DNA of 64,000 nt from Hyphomicrobiales bacterium. Its GTDB lineage: Bacteria > Pseudomonadota > Alphaproteobacteria > Rhizobiales > Methyloligellaceae. How positions within the stretch are numbered: the first letter of the stretch is position 1; the number at the start of each line of letters is the position of its first letter. This document shows positions 30,241 through 39,107 of this stretch, piece after piece. Location of the stretch: NCBI GenBank assembly GCA_021775595.1, contig JAJFHN010000072.1:17728-81727 (forward strand), in the 5' to 3' direction. The translations under genes were made by a program, and so were the position numbers. Under the pieces are notes generated by a model. The model ran no database searches and was not told where the DNA came from. It worked only from the letters and a program-made list of their open reading frames with translations.

Positions 30241-31289
30241 TTGGCCGTCTCGTCCGCAACCAATTCGGCCAAAATACCGGCCGCTTCCAGCACGTCGCCG
30301 CGACCGACATCCAGATGCGTTACCGCCCGCAGAGTCGTAGTATCGATTGCGCCGATGCGAACCCCCTTTGCGCGCAGTTTCTTGCTCATTTCGGGCGCCG
30401 ATTCCGCTCGCTCTGATACATCAATGAGGACGATGTTCGTCTCAACCGATTTGGCGTCTACGCCAAGACCCTGAATGCCCGTCAATTTGTCTGCAAACAA
30501 TTTTGCATTGGCGTGGTCATCTGCCAAGCGATCCACATTATGGTCAAGCGCGAACAAGGCCGCCGCCGCCAAAATGCCAGCTTGGCGCATTGCACCGCCC
30601 ATGCGCTGTTTCCACCGCCAAGCCTCTTCGATGAAGGCGCTGTCGCCAGCAAGAACGGCGCCGACCGGCGCACCCAAGCCCTTGCTGAAGTCGATCCAAG
30701 CCGCGTCAAACCCATCGCAATATGTCTTGGCATCGACGCCACTGGCGACCACGGCGTTGAGCAGACGAGCACCGTCCATATGCAGCAGCAGATCGTGGCG
30801 CTTGGCGACACTCACGATGTCGGCAATGACGTCGATCGGCCAAATCGTCCCACCGCCAAAATTTGCCGTTTGCTCGACGGCCACCAGCCGGCTTCGTGGC
30901 GCATAACGGCTGATGGGCCGAATTGCGGCTTCCAGCTGCTCGCCAGTAAAAACACCGCGCTGACCGGCAATCATGGTTCCGGCAGCGCGCGCGATGACCG
31001 ATGTGCCCGCGCCCTCGATGGTCAGTATGTGGGCGTTATGATCGGCAATAATCTCATCGCCCGGCCGACACAGGACGGCAGCGGAAATTTGATTGCACAT
31101 GGTGCCGGATGGCAGAAACACCGCTGAGGTAAAGCCCAATAGATCGGCGACCCGTTCACACAGCGCATTGACGGTGGGGTCCTCAAAAAGCTGTTCGTCG
31201 CCCACTTCCGCGCGCGTCATAGCCTCCAGCATGCCTGGCGACGGCTTGGTCTTCGTATCGCTGTGGAGATCAATGCGCAGGGGCATCAT
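30237..31289 (-). CDS. ltaE: Low-specificity threonine aldolase family PLP enzyme
   Basis: Splits L-threonine (and usually allo-threonine) to glycine and acetaldehyde. The 350-residue protein starts RIDLHSDTKTKPSPGM and has GDEQLFEDPTVNALCERVADLLG, the PLP-lysine Lys203 in DFSKGLGAPVGAVL, and HMDGARLLNA with the PLP-binding Asp. The length is typical. The gene overlaps the exporter gene by 4 bases, which suggests that they share an mRNA; an exporter linked to a glycine-forming enzyme is unusual. Other beta-eliminating activities are possible within the family. Confidence 0.9.
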   Translation of the reverse strand: MMPLRIDLHSDTKTKPSPGMLEAMTRAEVGDEQLFEDPTVNALCERVADLLGFTSAVFLPSGTMCNQISAAVLCRPGDEIIADHNAHILTIEGAGTSVIARAAGTMIAGQRGVFTGEQLEAAIRPISRYAPRSRLVAVEQTANFGGGTIWPIDVIADIVSVAKRHDLLLHMDGARLLNAVVASGVDAKTYCDGFDAAWIDFSKGLGAPVGAVLAGDSAFIEEAWRWKQRMGGAMRQAGILAAAALFALDHNVDRLADDHANAKLFADKLTGIQGLGVDAKSVETNIVLIDVSERAESAPEMSKKLRAKGVRIGAIDTTTLRAVTHLDVGRGDVLEAAGILAELVADETAK

Positions 31290-31380
31290 GGCGCGTTTTG
31301 TGGCAGTGTGGGCACCCGACCGACAAAATCAGATCAGGTAATCCGCTTTCGCGACCGATCGATTGGATTTCAGCACAACG

Positions 31381-31418
31381 CATGATGTTGTCCCATGATG
31401 TCAAGTGTTTGACACTTG
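31381..31418. promoter_or_regulatory. Direct and inverted repeats upstream of aapJ
   Basis: CATGATGT occurs twice (31381-31388 and 31394-31401), 13 bases apart, immediately followed by the perfect inverted repeat CAAGTGT-TTG-ACACTTG (31402-31418). The group lies 40 bases before the aapJ ATG. This fits a regulator-binding region for the transporter operon; no regulator gene is adjacent. Confidence 0.45.
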
Positions 31419-31457
31419 TCTTGCCGTCTTCGAACATTGCCCAACGGAGCAAAATTT

Positions 31458-32486
31458 ATGAGTTACAGCAAATTTGCGGTCCTTGCCGCATGCGCCTTCG
31501 TAATGGTGTGTGGTCTTGCGACATCCTCACAAGCCGCCAAACTCGATCAAATTAAGGCCAGAGGGTTTTTACGGTGCGGCATCAATGGTCTGCTGCCAGG
31601 TTTTTCCACGCCCGACGACCAGGGAAATTTTTCCGGCCTTGACGTTGATTATTGCCGCGCACTCGCGGCTGCCGTTTTCGGAGATGCTACCAGCGCGAAA
31701 TTTACCCCCCTGACCGCGAAGGAGCGATTTACGGCACTGCAATCGGGCGAGGTCGACATTCTTTCGCGCAACACGACATGGATCTTAAGCCGCGACGCCA
31801 GTCAGGGAATCAATTTTATCGGCGTTACCTACTATGACGGCCAAGGCATCATGGTGAAAAAAGAGCTGGGCATCGGCTCGGCCAAAGAACTCGACGGCGC
31901 CACGATCTGCATCAATCAAGGAACGACGAACGAATTGAACCTCGCTGATTTCTTCCGCGCCAATGGTCAGAAATTTACCGCTTTGACATTTGAAAAGCCC
32001 GACGAAGTGGTGGCTGCCTATGCCAAGGGGCGCTGCGATGCATACACAAGCGACAAATCTCAGCTGGCAGCTCAGCGGATAAAGCTTCCCAATCAGGGTG
32101 ACCACGTGATTTTGCCGGAAGTGCTCTCCAAGGAGCCGCTCGGACCGGCTGTTCAGCATGGCGATGATCAATGGTTCGACATCGGCAAATGGGTCTATTA
32201 CGTCCTGCTGAATGCCGAGGAGCTCGGCGTGACATCAAAAAACGTCGATGAAATGCGTGCGAATTCGAAGAACGCGGATGTCCAGCGCATGCTGGGCGCC
32301 CAGGGCAAACTTGGCGAAATGCTCGGATTACCGGCTGATTTTGGCTATCAGGTTATCAAGCAGGTTGGAAATTACGGCGAGATATTCGATCGGAATTTGG
32401 GTCCTGACACGCCGATCGGTCTTGAGCGCGGCGTCAACGCTCAATGGAACAAGGGCGGACTGCAATACGCGCCGCCAATGCGATAA
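31458..32486 (+). CDS. aapJ: General L-amino-acid ABC transporter, periplasmic binding protein
   Basis: Binds amino acids in the periplasm and delivers them to AapQM. It has 342 residues from ATG 31458 (GGAG upstream); a TTG at 31416 was rejected because the signal peptide starts at the ATG and ends SQAAK (about residue 23). The mature start KLDQIKARGFLRCGINGLLPGF and the pattern GLDVDYCRALAAAVFGD are those of AapJ/BztA binding proteins. It is followed 31 bases on by aapQ in the same direction. Confidence 0.93.
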   Translation: MSYSKFAVLAACAFVMVCGLATSSQAAKLDQIKARGFLRCGINGLLPGFSTPDDQGNFSGLDVDYCRALAAAVFGDATSAKFTPLTAKERFTALQSGEVDILSRNTTWILSRDASQGINFIGVTYYDGQGIMVKKELGIGSAKELDGATICINQGTTNELNLADFFRANGQKFTALTFEKPDEVVAAYAKGRCDAYTSDKSQLAAQRIKLPNQGDHVILPEVLSKEPLGPAVQHGDDQWFDIGKWVYYVLLNAEELGVTSKNVDEMRANSKNADVQRMLGAQGKLGEMLGLPADFGYQVIKQVGNYGEIFDRNLGPDTPIGLERGVNAQWNKGGLQYAPPMR

Positions 32487-32516
32487 CGAACGCGCTTTCC
32501 AGATGCTGGGATTGGC

Positions 32517-33701
32517 ATGGCCTTAAGCGATGTGACTGCGACGGCGAGATTGGCGTCCCTCTGGCATAACCCTGCAAAGCGGGCGCTTGTGCTGCAAGTG
32601 ATGGCGGTCGTTTTTGTGGCCGTGTTCATCTTGTGGATTGCAAACAACGTGCTGGATAATCTGGCGCGCCTCAACATTGCCTCGGGATATGGCTTTCTCG
32701 ACCAGCGTGCCGGTTTTGGCGTTCCAACAAGCTTGATCGAATTCACGCCTGAATCGAGCTATCTGCGCGCCTTCGCCGTCGGCATCCTCAACACATTGCT
32801 GATCTCGATGATGGGCATCGTTGCAGCGACGGTTCTCGGGTTCACCATGGGTGTCGCGCGGCTCTCATCGAACTGGCTGATCCGAACGCTGGCCACCGCT
32901 TATGTCGAGGGGCTTCGCAACATTCCGCTGCTGCTTCAGATTTTCTTTTGGTATTTCGCGGTGCTCGGCGCGTTACCACAGCCCCGGCAAGCGCTTTCGA
33001 TCTCAGACAGCGTTTTTCTAAGCAATCGCGGCTTGGTTATGCCTTTTCCGATTCCCCAAGACGGCTTTTGGCTGACGCCTCTGGTGCTGATTGCAAGCAT
33101 TGCGGCGTGGTTCATCTATCGGCGTCGAATGGAAGACCGAGACAGACTGGAGGGGCGAAAGGCACATCCACGATGGGTGGGACCGGCGATCGTTGTGTTG
33201 CCGGTTTTGACGATCTGGCTGCTGACGGGCGGGCCGCTCACCTGGAGCATACCGCAGTTTCAGGGCTTTCGTTTTGTCGGTGGATTCACCGTCGTTCCGG
33301 AGCTCGTGGCTGTTTGGTTTGCCCTCTCGATTTACACCGGCGCGTTTATTGCCGAGGCGGTACGCGGCGGCATTCTAGCTGTTGATCGCGGGCAAACAGA
33401 TGCCGCGCGAGCCATAGGGTTGACCCGCCGGCAGACGCTTCGACTGGTTGTCATTCCGCAAGCGTTGCGCGTCATCACGCCGCCGCTGACGAACCAGTAT
33501 CTGAATCTGACGAAGAACTCGTCGCTGGGAGCGGCCGTCGGTTATCCCGAATTGATGAATGTCTCTGGGACAATCTTGAACCAAACAGGCCAGGCCGTTG
33601 AGGTTCTGGCTGTGACCATGGCTGTGTATGGCTCGATATGCCTGATGATTGCGATGGTGATGAACAAATTCAATGCGACGGTTGGCATTGCGGAGCGCTG
33701 A
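32517..33701 (+). CDS. aapQ: General L-amino-acid ABC transporter permease AapQ
   Basis: A 394-residue permease with an N-terminal transmembrane segment (about 28-47), a periplasmic region, and further segments; the large size and insert between the halves are typical of AapQ/BztB. The EAA loop that contacts the ATPase is EAVRGGILAVDRGQTDAARA followed by IGLTRRQTLRLVVIPQALR. Its TGA shares one base with the aapM ATG at 33701, so the two are coupled. Confidence 0.94.
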   Translation: MALSDVTATARLASLWHNPAKRALVLQVMAVVFVAVFILWIANNVLDNLARLNIASGYGFLDQRAGFGVPTSLIEFTPESSYLRAFAVGILNTLLISMMGIVAATVLGFTMGVARLSSNWLIRTLATAYVEGLRNIPLLLQIFFWYFAVLGALPQPRQALSISDSVFLSNRGLVMPFPIPQDGFWLTPLVLIASIAAWFIYRRRMEDRDRLEGRKAHPRWVGPAIVVLPVLTIWLLTGGPLTWSIPQFQGFRFVGGFTVVPELVAVWFALSIYTGAFIAEAVRGGILAVDRGQTDAARAIGLTRRQTLRLVVIPQALRVITPPLTNQYLNLTKNSSLGAAVGYPELMNVSGTILNQTGQAVEVLAVTMAVYGSICLMIAMVMNKFNATVGIAER

Positions 33702-34807
33702 TGATGGGACCCGAGCGCAACAATCAAGCAGGCATCCAGGCCGCAATTCTCAGACCAGTTGCTTGGGCCCGCCTCAATCTGTTTGGAACGGTGCTCGACA
33801 GCGTCCTGACAATAGCGGCGGCCTATATCTCGATTAGCTTGATCGCAGCGGCCTTTCAGTGGGCAATTCTGGATGCGACATGGTCTGGTGAAAGCCGCGC
33901 CGATTGCGTTTCCGATGGCGCGTGTTGGGTGTTCATCAAGGTGCGTTTTAATCAATTCATGTACGGCTTCTATTCGGCTGATGAATATTGGCGGGTGAAC
34001 CTAGCCGCGCTGTTGGTTGCGGCGTCAGGGGTATGGGTTCTCTGGCCGCGCGCTCCATACAGGGCGTATGCCGCGCTCTTCGCCATCACCGGGCTGCCGC
34101 TGATAGCATATTGGTTGCTGCACGGCGGCGTGTTCGGCCTCTCGGTGGTCGAATCCGCCAAATGGGGCGGTGTGTTCCTGACCGTCGTAGTGGCGCTGAG
34201 CGGCATTGTATTGGCGATATTTTTCGGCGTCCTTTTGGCGCTTGGCCGGAGATCAGAACTGCCGGCCGTCCGTTGGCTGTCGACGTCCTATATCGAGCTT
34301 ATCCGCGCGGTGCCGCTGATCACCATCTTGTTCATGGCCTCGGTCATGCTGCCATTGTTTCTCCCCGAAGGCGTGTCTTTTGCCAAAGTGCTGCGTGCGA
34401 TGATCGGCTTGGCGTTCTTCTGGGCGGCCTATATGGCCGAGGCGATACGCGGTGGATTGCAGGCGGTGCCGCGAGGCCAATACGAAGCGGCTAAGTCGAT
34501 CGGTCTCAGTTATTGGAGATCAATGGTGTTTGTCGTCCTGCCCCAGGCATTGAAGGCCGCACTGCCGGGCATCATGAACACCATAATTTCCTTGGTGAAG
34601 GATACGACGCTGCTCTTGCTCATCGGCATTTTTGAACTCTTGGGCATCGTTCAGGCCGCCGCCGCAGATCCGCAATGGTTGGGAAATTATGTCGAAGGCT
34701 ACGTTTTTGTCGCCGCGATTTTTTTCTTCTTTTGCTTCGGCATGTCTCTCTACAGCCGGCGGTTGGAGCACCGTATGGGCTCGAGCCAGCAAAATCTTGG
34801 CGGTTGA
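33701..34807 (+). CDS. aapM: General L-amino-acid ABC transporter permease AapM
   Basis: A 368-residue permease, the partner of AapQ. ATG 33701 overlaps the aapQ stop (TGATG); an upstream frame from 33638 would overlap aapQ by 64 bases. The EAA loop is EAIRGGLQAVPRGQYEAAKS and IGLSYWRSMVFVVLPQALK. Several hydrophobic segments fill the rest. Usually aapP, the ATPase, follows directly, but here the next gene, 12 bases on, is on the other strand. The ATPase must therefore be elsewhere or shared. Confidence 0.94.
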   Translation: MMGPERNNQAGIQAAILRPVAWARLNLFGTVLDSVLTIAAAYISISLIAAAFQWAILDATWSGESRADCVSDGACWVFIKVRFNQFMYGFYSADEYWRVNLAALLVAASGVWVLWPRAPYRAYAALFAITGLPLIAYWLLHGGVFGLSVVESAKWGGVFLTVVVALSGIVLAIFFGVLLALGRRSELPAVRWLSTSYIELIRAVPLITILFMASVMLPLFLPEGVSFAKVLRAMIGLAFFWAAYMAEAIRGGLQAVPRGQYEAAKSIGLSYWRSMVFVVLPQALKAALPGIMNTIISLVKDTTLLLLIGIFELLGIVQAAAADPQWLGNYVEGYVFVAAIFFFFCFGMSLYSRRLEHRMGSSQQNLGG

Positions 34808-34818
34808 TCGCGATTGGA

Positions 34819-36003
34819 TCACGCAGCAAGCGTATGCGGGTGCTCTTCGAATTCGACCAGCGATTGCGGCCTGGCCGGCTTGTACAGTGCCGACCAAAGG
34901 AATGTATTTGTGATTTCGCGCATGGTCTTGCCCGCGGCAAAGCCATTGAGCAGAGCCGGTTTAGCAATCGGCAAGTCCAACGCGCGTCGGCCAGCGCGGA
35001 CCAGATTGGGATAGAAGAGACGGAATGCAATCCGCCTGCAGCGGCGCACGTCGGTCCGTATGTGGCGGATGCGATTGTCGAAGTGCGCGGCGAGACTATG
35101 GGGCGGCAAACCAGCCGCTTCGATATCGACGATCGCTTGGGCGGCCTCTTGTCCCGTTTTAAGCGCGTTGTGCAAGCCCTCACCCAGCAGAGGTTCGGCA
35201 AATCCGCCCGCATCGCCAACTAGCACGACCTGCCCAGATGCCGGTCTATAGCGATCGCCGCCAAAACCAATCGGGTAACCGACCATATGCTCGATATGCT
35301 CGGTTCCCAATCGCTCGCGGCAGTAGCTTCGCAGGCGGGATTTGCTAAGTGAAACGTTAGCATCGCAAGTGTAGATGCCGACATTGAAATGGTCGCCTTT
35401 GGGGAAGAGCCAGCCATATCCATGATCGACCACACCGAAGTATATTTCCGCGTGCGGCGCCGGAATGCCTTGCGCGTATGGCACGATCCCTTCGAGCGCG
35501 AACCCGCGAAAAAATGGCACCTCAGCCGCACAAAGCCGCCGCACAACACCATTGGCGCCGTCGGCGCCGATCAAATAGCGCGTACGGATTGTTTTGCCGT
35601 CGGCAAGTATCCTGACACCGCCCTCGTCGACGGAAATCTCGGAAATTGCTTTTGCGATGCGGAAATCCGCCCCGATAGATGTTGCTTGCTTGAAATTCAA
35701 CTGATCGAACGCTTGGCGTACGGCAAAGGTGCAAATTGTCTCTCCATTGGAGAATTGGCTCTCGAAGTCGCCGTTGCCTGTTCGCAGCCCGATCGTCATG
35801 TCGTTGGTCGAGCGCTGCAGAACGGATGCGATGGAATAGGGGAGCAGAGCCAAAGATTTGAGCGTCAAACCGCCAGCGCATGGTTTTGGCCGGGGAAACG
35901 CGGTGCGGTCGACCAGCAGCACATCGAGACCGTGTGTCGCGAGACGGTGTGCAGCCGCCGTGCCGGCCGGTCCGGCGCCAATGATGACAACGTCGTAGTC
36001 CAT
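34819..36003 (-). CDS. FAD-dependent oxidoreductase of the geranylgeranyl-reductase family
   Basis: A 394-residue flavoprotein. N-terminal FAD-binding motif DVVIIGAGPAGTAAAHRLA, then KPCAGGLT, the substrate/FAD stretch YFGVVDHGYGWLFPKGDHFNVGIY and the second FAD motif VVLVGDAGGFAEPLLGEGL. This order is that of the geranylgeranyl reductase family, which reduces isoprenoid chains (BchP, archaeal lipid reductases), though non-photosynthetic bacteria carry many members of unknown substrate. No bacteriochlorophyll or carotenoid genes are in the window. It converges with aapM. Confidence 0.83.
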   Translation of the reverse strand: MDYDVVIIGAGPAGTAAAHRLATHGLDVLLVDRTAFPRPKPCAGGLTLKSLALLPYSIASVLQRSTNDMTIGLRTGNGDFESQFSNGETICTFAVRQAFDQLNFKQATSIGADFRIAKAISEISVDEGGVRILADGKTIRTRYLIGADGANGVVRRLCAAEVPFFRGFALEGIVPYAQGIPAPHAEIYFGVVDHGYGWLFPKGDHFNVGIYTCDANVSLSKSRLRSYCRERLGTEHIEHMVGYPIGFGGDRYRPASGQVVLVGDAGGFAEPLLGEGLHNALKTGQEAAQAIVDIEAAGLPPHSLAAHFDNRIRHIRTDVRRCRRIAFRLFYPNLVRAGRRALDLPIAKPALLNGFAAGKTMREITNTFLWSALYKPARPQSLVEFEEHPHTLAA

Positions 36004-36178
36004 TGAATGCAGTCTATTCGGTTGCTTGTTGCGCCGCTATCGGCGATAGACCGTACCTGCTTTTGAGCATGATCATGCTGTCGCGTTGACAGTACGGGGT
36101 CCCCACCCTTATTTTGTGTCGCATCGTCCGACCCGCGTCGGCGTTGGCAATTGAAACTTCGTTCGAGGACGAGTGGCT

Positions 36179-36304
36179 ATGAAAGTCAGAAATTCCATCC
36201 GGTCTCTGCGAGGACGCCATCGGGCCAACCGTGTGGTGCGACGTCGTGGGCGCATTTTCGTGATCAACAAAGTCAACCGACGCTTCAAAGCGAGGCAGGG
36301 TTGA
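36179..36304 (+). CDS. rpmJ: 50S ribosomal protein L36, zinc-free (type B) form
   Basis: A 41-residue basic protein: it begins [12 protein letters not shown], continues [19 protein letters not shown] and ends RRFKARQG. This is the C-minus form of L36, which has none of the Cys/His zinc ligands. ATG 36179 follows a GAGG-containing leader. It is a stand-alone gene away from the main ribosomal operons, as is common in alphaproteobacteria. The bases 36004-36178 before it show no other gene. Confidence 0.95.
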   Translation: MKVRNSIRSLRGRHRANRVVRRRGRIFVINKVNRRFKARQG

Positions 36305-36386
36305 CGCAGGTCGACGGGCGCCGATCCACTTGTCGAGCAGCTCGCGCCAGGTGATTCCAAACGGCCTGTCGTCTGGCAGGTGTGTC

Positions 36387-37013
36387 ATGACCACAACCCA
36401 CCCGCTCAAGTTTCTACTGGTCTGTGTGGGCATTGCATTGTGCATGTGCGTTGCACTTGGCATCTGCGGTCCCGCTCGCGCGGCCGAACCCGCAGCCTCT
36501 TCCCAGGGCAAATCACCTGAAGCCGACAAACGCCGCCAGGCGCTCAATGGCCTCTATTTGCAATTGAGCCACGCCGAAGACGAACAAAGCGCCGCGCTTG
36601 TTGTAGCTGCTATTGAAAGTCTCTGGTTAAAGTCCGGCAGCCACACCATCGATGTGTTGATGAGCCGCGCCATAGTGCTGGTTCAAGACAAGGAGTACGA
36701 CATTGCATTGAGGATACTGGACACCGTCGTAGAGATCGAACCCAGCTTTTCGGAGGGCTGGAATCAGCGCGCCACCGTGCATTTTCTTCAGCGCAACATG
36801 CAGGATTCGTTCAACGATCTGCGCCGCGTTTTGGTGCTGGAGCCCAAGCATTTCAAAGCTGTCAACGGCTTGGGGTTGGTTCTAGAGGAACTGGGAGACA
36901 AGAAAGCAGCGCTCAAGGCTTATCGCCAGGCCCTACAACTCAATCCGTTCTTGGGCGGCACAAAGCGGTCGATCAAGGAATTGGAGCGCGATGTGGAGGG
37001 GCAGGGGATCTAG
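36387..37013 (+). CDS. Exported tetratricopeptide-repeat protein
   Basis: A 208-residue protein with a signal peptide (hydrophobic residues about 8-28, ending ARAAE) and TPR-like helix pairs: DVLMSRAIVLVQDKEYDIALRI, EGWNQRATVHFLQRNMQDSF and KAVNGLGLVLEELGDKKAAL with the final ALQLNPF. I use ATG 36387 so that the signal peptide is at the N-terminus; an upstream start at 36330 adds 19 residues. TPR proteins are usually scaffolds; the partner is not evident. It converges with pyk with only 5 bases between the stops. Confidence 0.8.
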   Translation: MTTTHPLKFLLVCVGIALCMCVALGICGPARAAEPAASSQGKSPEADKRRQALNGLYLQLSHAEDEQSAALVVAAIESLWLKSGSHTIDVLMSRAIVLVQDKEYDIALRILDTVVEIEPSFSEGWNQRATVHFLQRNMQDSFNDLRRVLVLEPKHFKAVNGLGLVLEELGDKKAALKAYRQALQLNPFLGGTKRSIKELERDVEGQGI

Positions 37014-37018
37014 AGAGA

Positions 37019-38452
37019 CTAGTCGTCTGTCTGGTCGTCGCCGACGAACGCAACGCGAAGCAAATTCGTCGCTCCAGGCGTTCCGAGCGGAACTCCAGCC
37101 GATACGATGACACGCTGACCGGGCTGCGCATACCCCTCCTGATAGGCGATGCGACAAGCCTTATCCACCATGTGATCCAAGTCTTCCGGGTCGCTCGTCA
37201 GCACGCAATGCAATCCCCAAACAATCGCCAAGCGGCGTCCTGTCGCGGTGATCGGCGTCAGCGCCAGGATGGGTTGTGAAGGGCGCTCTCGCGCTGCGCG
37301 CAGGCCAGTCGCACCAGACGATGTGTAGCAAACGATCGCCGAGAGATTGAGCGTTGTCGCGATGGTGTGAGCCGCCGCGGTAATGGCATCGGCGCCGGTC
37401 GCTTGGGGTTGGGTTTCTTGAGCGTGAAGGATGGCGCCAAACATATCGTCCTTCTCGACCTCCCGGGCGACGCGATCCATGGTCGCGACAGTCTCGACCG
37501 GGTAATCGCCAATTGCCGATTCGGCGGAGAGCATGATGGCATCGGCGCCATCGAAAACCGCGGTCGCGACGTCGGACACCTCCGCGCGCGTCGGCACTGG
37601 TGCGTTGATCATCGATTCGAGCATTTGCGTGGCTATGACCACTGGCTTGCCCGCATCACGCGCTGCCCGGGTAATTTGCTTTTGCAATCCGGGCACCTGT
37701 TCGAGCGGCATTTCCACCCCTAGGTCGCCGCGCGCGACCATCAATCCATCGGACAATTCGATAATCCGGTCGAGCTGAAGGATTGCAGCAGGTTTTTCAA
37801 TTTTGGCCATGATCGCCGCGCGGCCGCGCGCCAGTTTGCGGGCCTCGGCGACATCTTCGCTGCGTTGTACATATGACAGCGCAATCCAATCGACGCCGAG
37901 ATTGATCGCCGTTTCCAGGTCGTTTCTATCCTGTGAGGTCAACGCACCCACGGGCAGAATTGTATCGGGCAAACTGATGCCCTTTCTGCTGCTAAGCGCG
38001 CCGGCGACCAGGACTTCGGTTTCAATTGCGTCACGGGTGGCATCGGTCACCCGAAGCCGCAGGCGCCCGTCGTCGAGAAGCAGGACATGCCCACGCTCGA
38101 CCGTTTCGAATATCTCGCCATGTGGAAGATGAACGCGTTCCGCCGAGCCGATGCTCGCCTCGCGATCGAGTTGAAAGTTTGCGCCCTTACGCAAGTCGAT
38201 CTTGCCGCCCTCGATATCGCCAATGCGCAATTTTGGCCCCTGCAGATCCGTCAAAATGGCGATCGGGCGGCCTTTTTCGGCTTCGATGCGGCGAATGATC
38301 GTGTGTAATTCGGCGAGCTCATCGCCCGTCGTATGGCTCATATTGATGCGAAATACGTCGGCGCCGGCATCGAACAGACCCCGGATCACATCCGGTTCGG
38401 AAGAGGCTGGGCCAAGAGTGGCAACAATCTTAACCCTGCGATTTCGCCTCAT
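37019..38452 (-). CDS. pyk: Pyruvate kinase
   Basis: Last step of glycolysis, phosphoenolpyruvate plus ADP to pyruvate plus ATP. It has the normal 477 residues. Motifs: KIVATLGPASSEP, FRINMSHT, MAKIEKP (active-site Lys/Glu), MVARGDLGVEMP, VVIATQMLESM and the C-terminal allosteric domain. ATG 38452 overlaps the stop of the DUF1036 gene by 4 bases (ATGA), so the genes are coupled. The pyk-DUF1036 order recurs in Rhizobiales. Confidence 0.97.
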   Translation of the reverse strand: MRRNRRVKIVATLGPASSEPDVIRGLFDAGADVFRINMSHTTGDELAELHTIIRRIEAEKGRPIAILTDLQGPKLRIGDIEGGKIDLRKGANFQLDREASIGSAERVHLPHGEIFETVERGHVLLLDDGRLRLRVTDATRDAIETEVLVAGALSSRKGISLPDTILPVGALTSQDRNDLETAINLGVDWIALSYVQRSEDVAEARKLARGRAAIMAKIEKPAAILQLDRIIELSDGLMVARGDLGVEMPLEQVPGLQKQITRAARDAGKPVVIATQMLESMINAPVPTRAEVSDVATAVFDGADAIMLSAESAIGDYPVETVATMDRVAREVEKDDMFGAILHAQETQPQATGADAITAAAHTIATTLNLSAIVCYTSSGATGLRAARERPSQPILALTPITATGRRLAIVWGLHCVLTSDPEDLDHMVDKACRIAYQEGYAQPGQRVIVSAGVPLGTPGATNLLRVAFVGDDQTDD

Positions 38453-39015
38453 TGATCCTTCGCTTCGACGTTTTTTGTCTCTTCAAGACGAACTGTCCAA
38501 CTGGACTCCTCGCCGGTGTCGACTTCGAAAAAGCCGGTTCGTTTGAAGCCCCGTTCGGCGCAGTTGTCGATCTCAGTAATCGTGAACGGCTTGTCGTCCG
38601 TGCACATATAGAGTTTTCCGCTCCACTCTCCCGATTGGTCGTAGTCGAGCACATGGAGATAGTAGTAGCGGTTTATAAGCTTGCCGGTGACAACAGTCTC
38701 ACATGTATGTGACGCAATGTTCCACCAACCCTCGCTGACCCAGCCCTTTGTCGATTTATAGCCGACTGCCACGCCGACCCGGCTGGACGTCGTATTGCAT
38801 AGTTTTAGCCCGCGCGCGCCTCCAAGGCCGCTGGAGCCGGATTGCGGCGCGGCCTTTTCCTGCGGTGAGGTCTCGGTGTTGCAGCCGGCACTGAGCAATG
38901 ACGCACTCGAGATAGCCAGTGCTACACAGATCGTGCGCGCCAGCGACAATCTCTCAACGCGCCGATCGCTCGTAGGCCGCTTATTGGCCGCTGCATGCAC
39001 CGAATTCAGGTTCAT
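38449..39015 (-). CDS. DUF1036 protein, exported
   Basis: A 188-residue protein from ATG 39015; the upstream frame to 39111 adds 32 residues and overlaps the glycerate kinase stop. A hydrophobic segment (about residues 30-45) ends LLSAGC, close to a lipobox, so it may be a lipoprotein. The DUF1036 core follows: LKLCNTTSSRVGVAVGYK, WVSEGWWNIASHTCETVVTG and YYYLHVLDYD. Cys residues at conserved places may form disulfides. The function of the family is unknown; it is regularly found beside pyruvate kinase in alphaproteobacteria. Confidence 0.85.
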   Translation of the reverse strand: MNLNSVHAAANKRPTSDRRVERLSLARTICVALAISSASLLSAGCNTETSPQEKAAPQSGSSGLGGARGLKLCNTTSSRVGVAVGYKSTKGWVSEGWWNIASHTCETVVTGKLINRYYYLHVLDYDQSGEWSGKLYMCTDDKPFTITEIDNCAERGFKRTGFFEVDTGEESSWTVRLEETKNVEAKDQ

Positions 39016-39107
39016 TTGTCGTAATCGCTTGGAAAACGAAGGTCTGGTTCCATTTCTAATATTCGGAATGATATCAGCCCTCGGCGTTCGTACGATCCTC
39101 GTACGAA

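Noticed and set aside
36014..36547. 177-residue minus-strand frame around rpmJ
   Set aside because: It is antisense to rpmJ and to the start of the TPR gene; the translation looks random.
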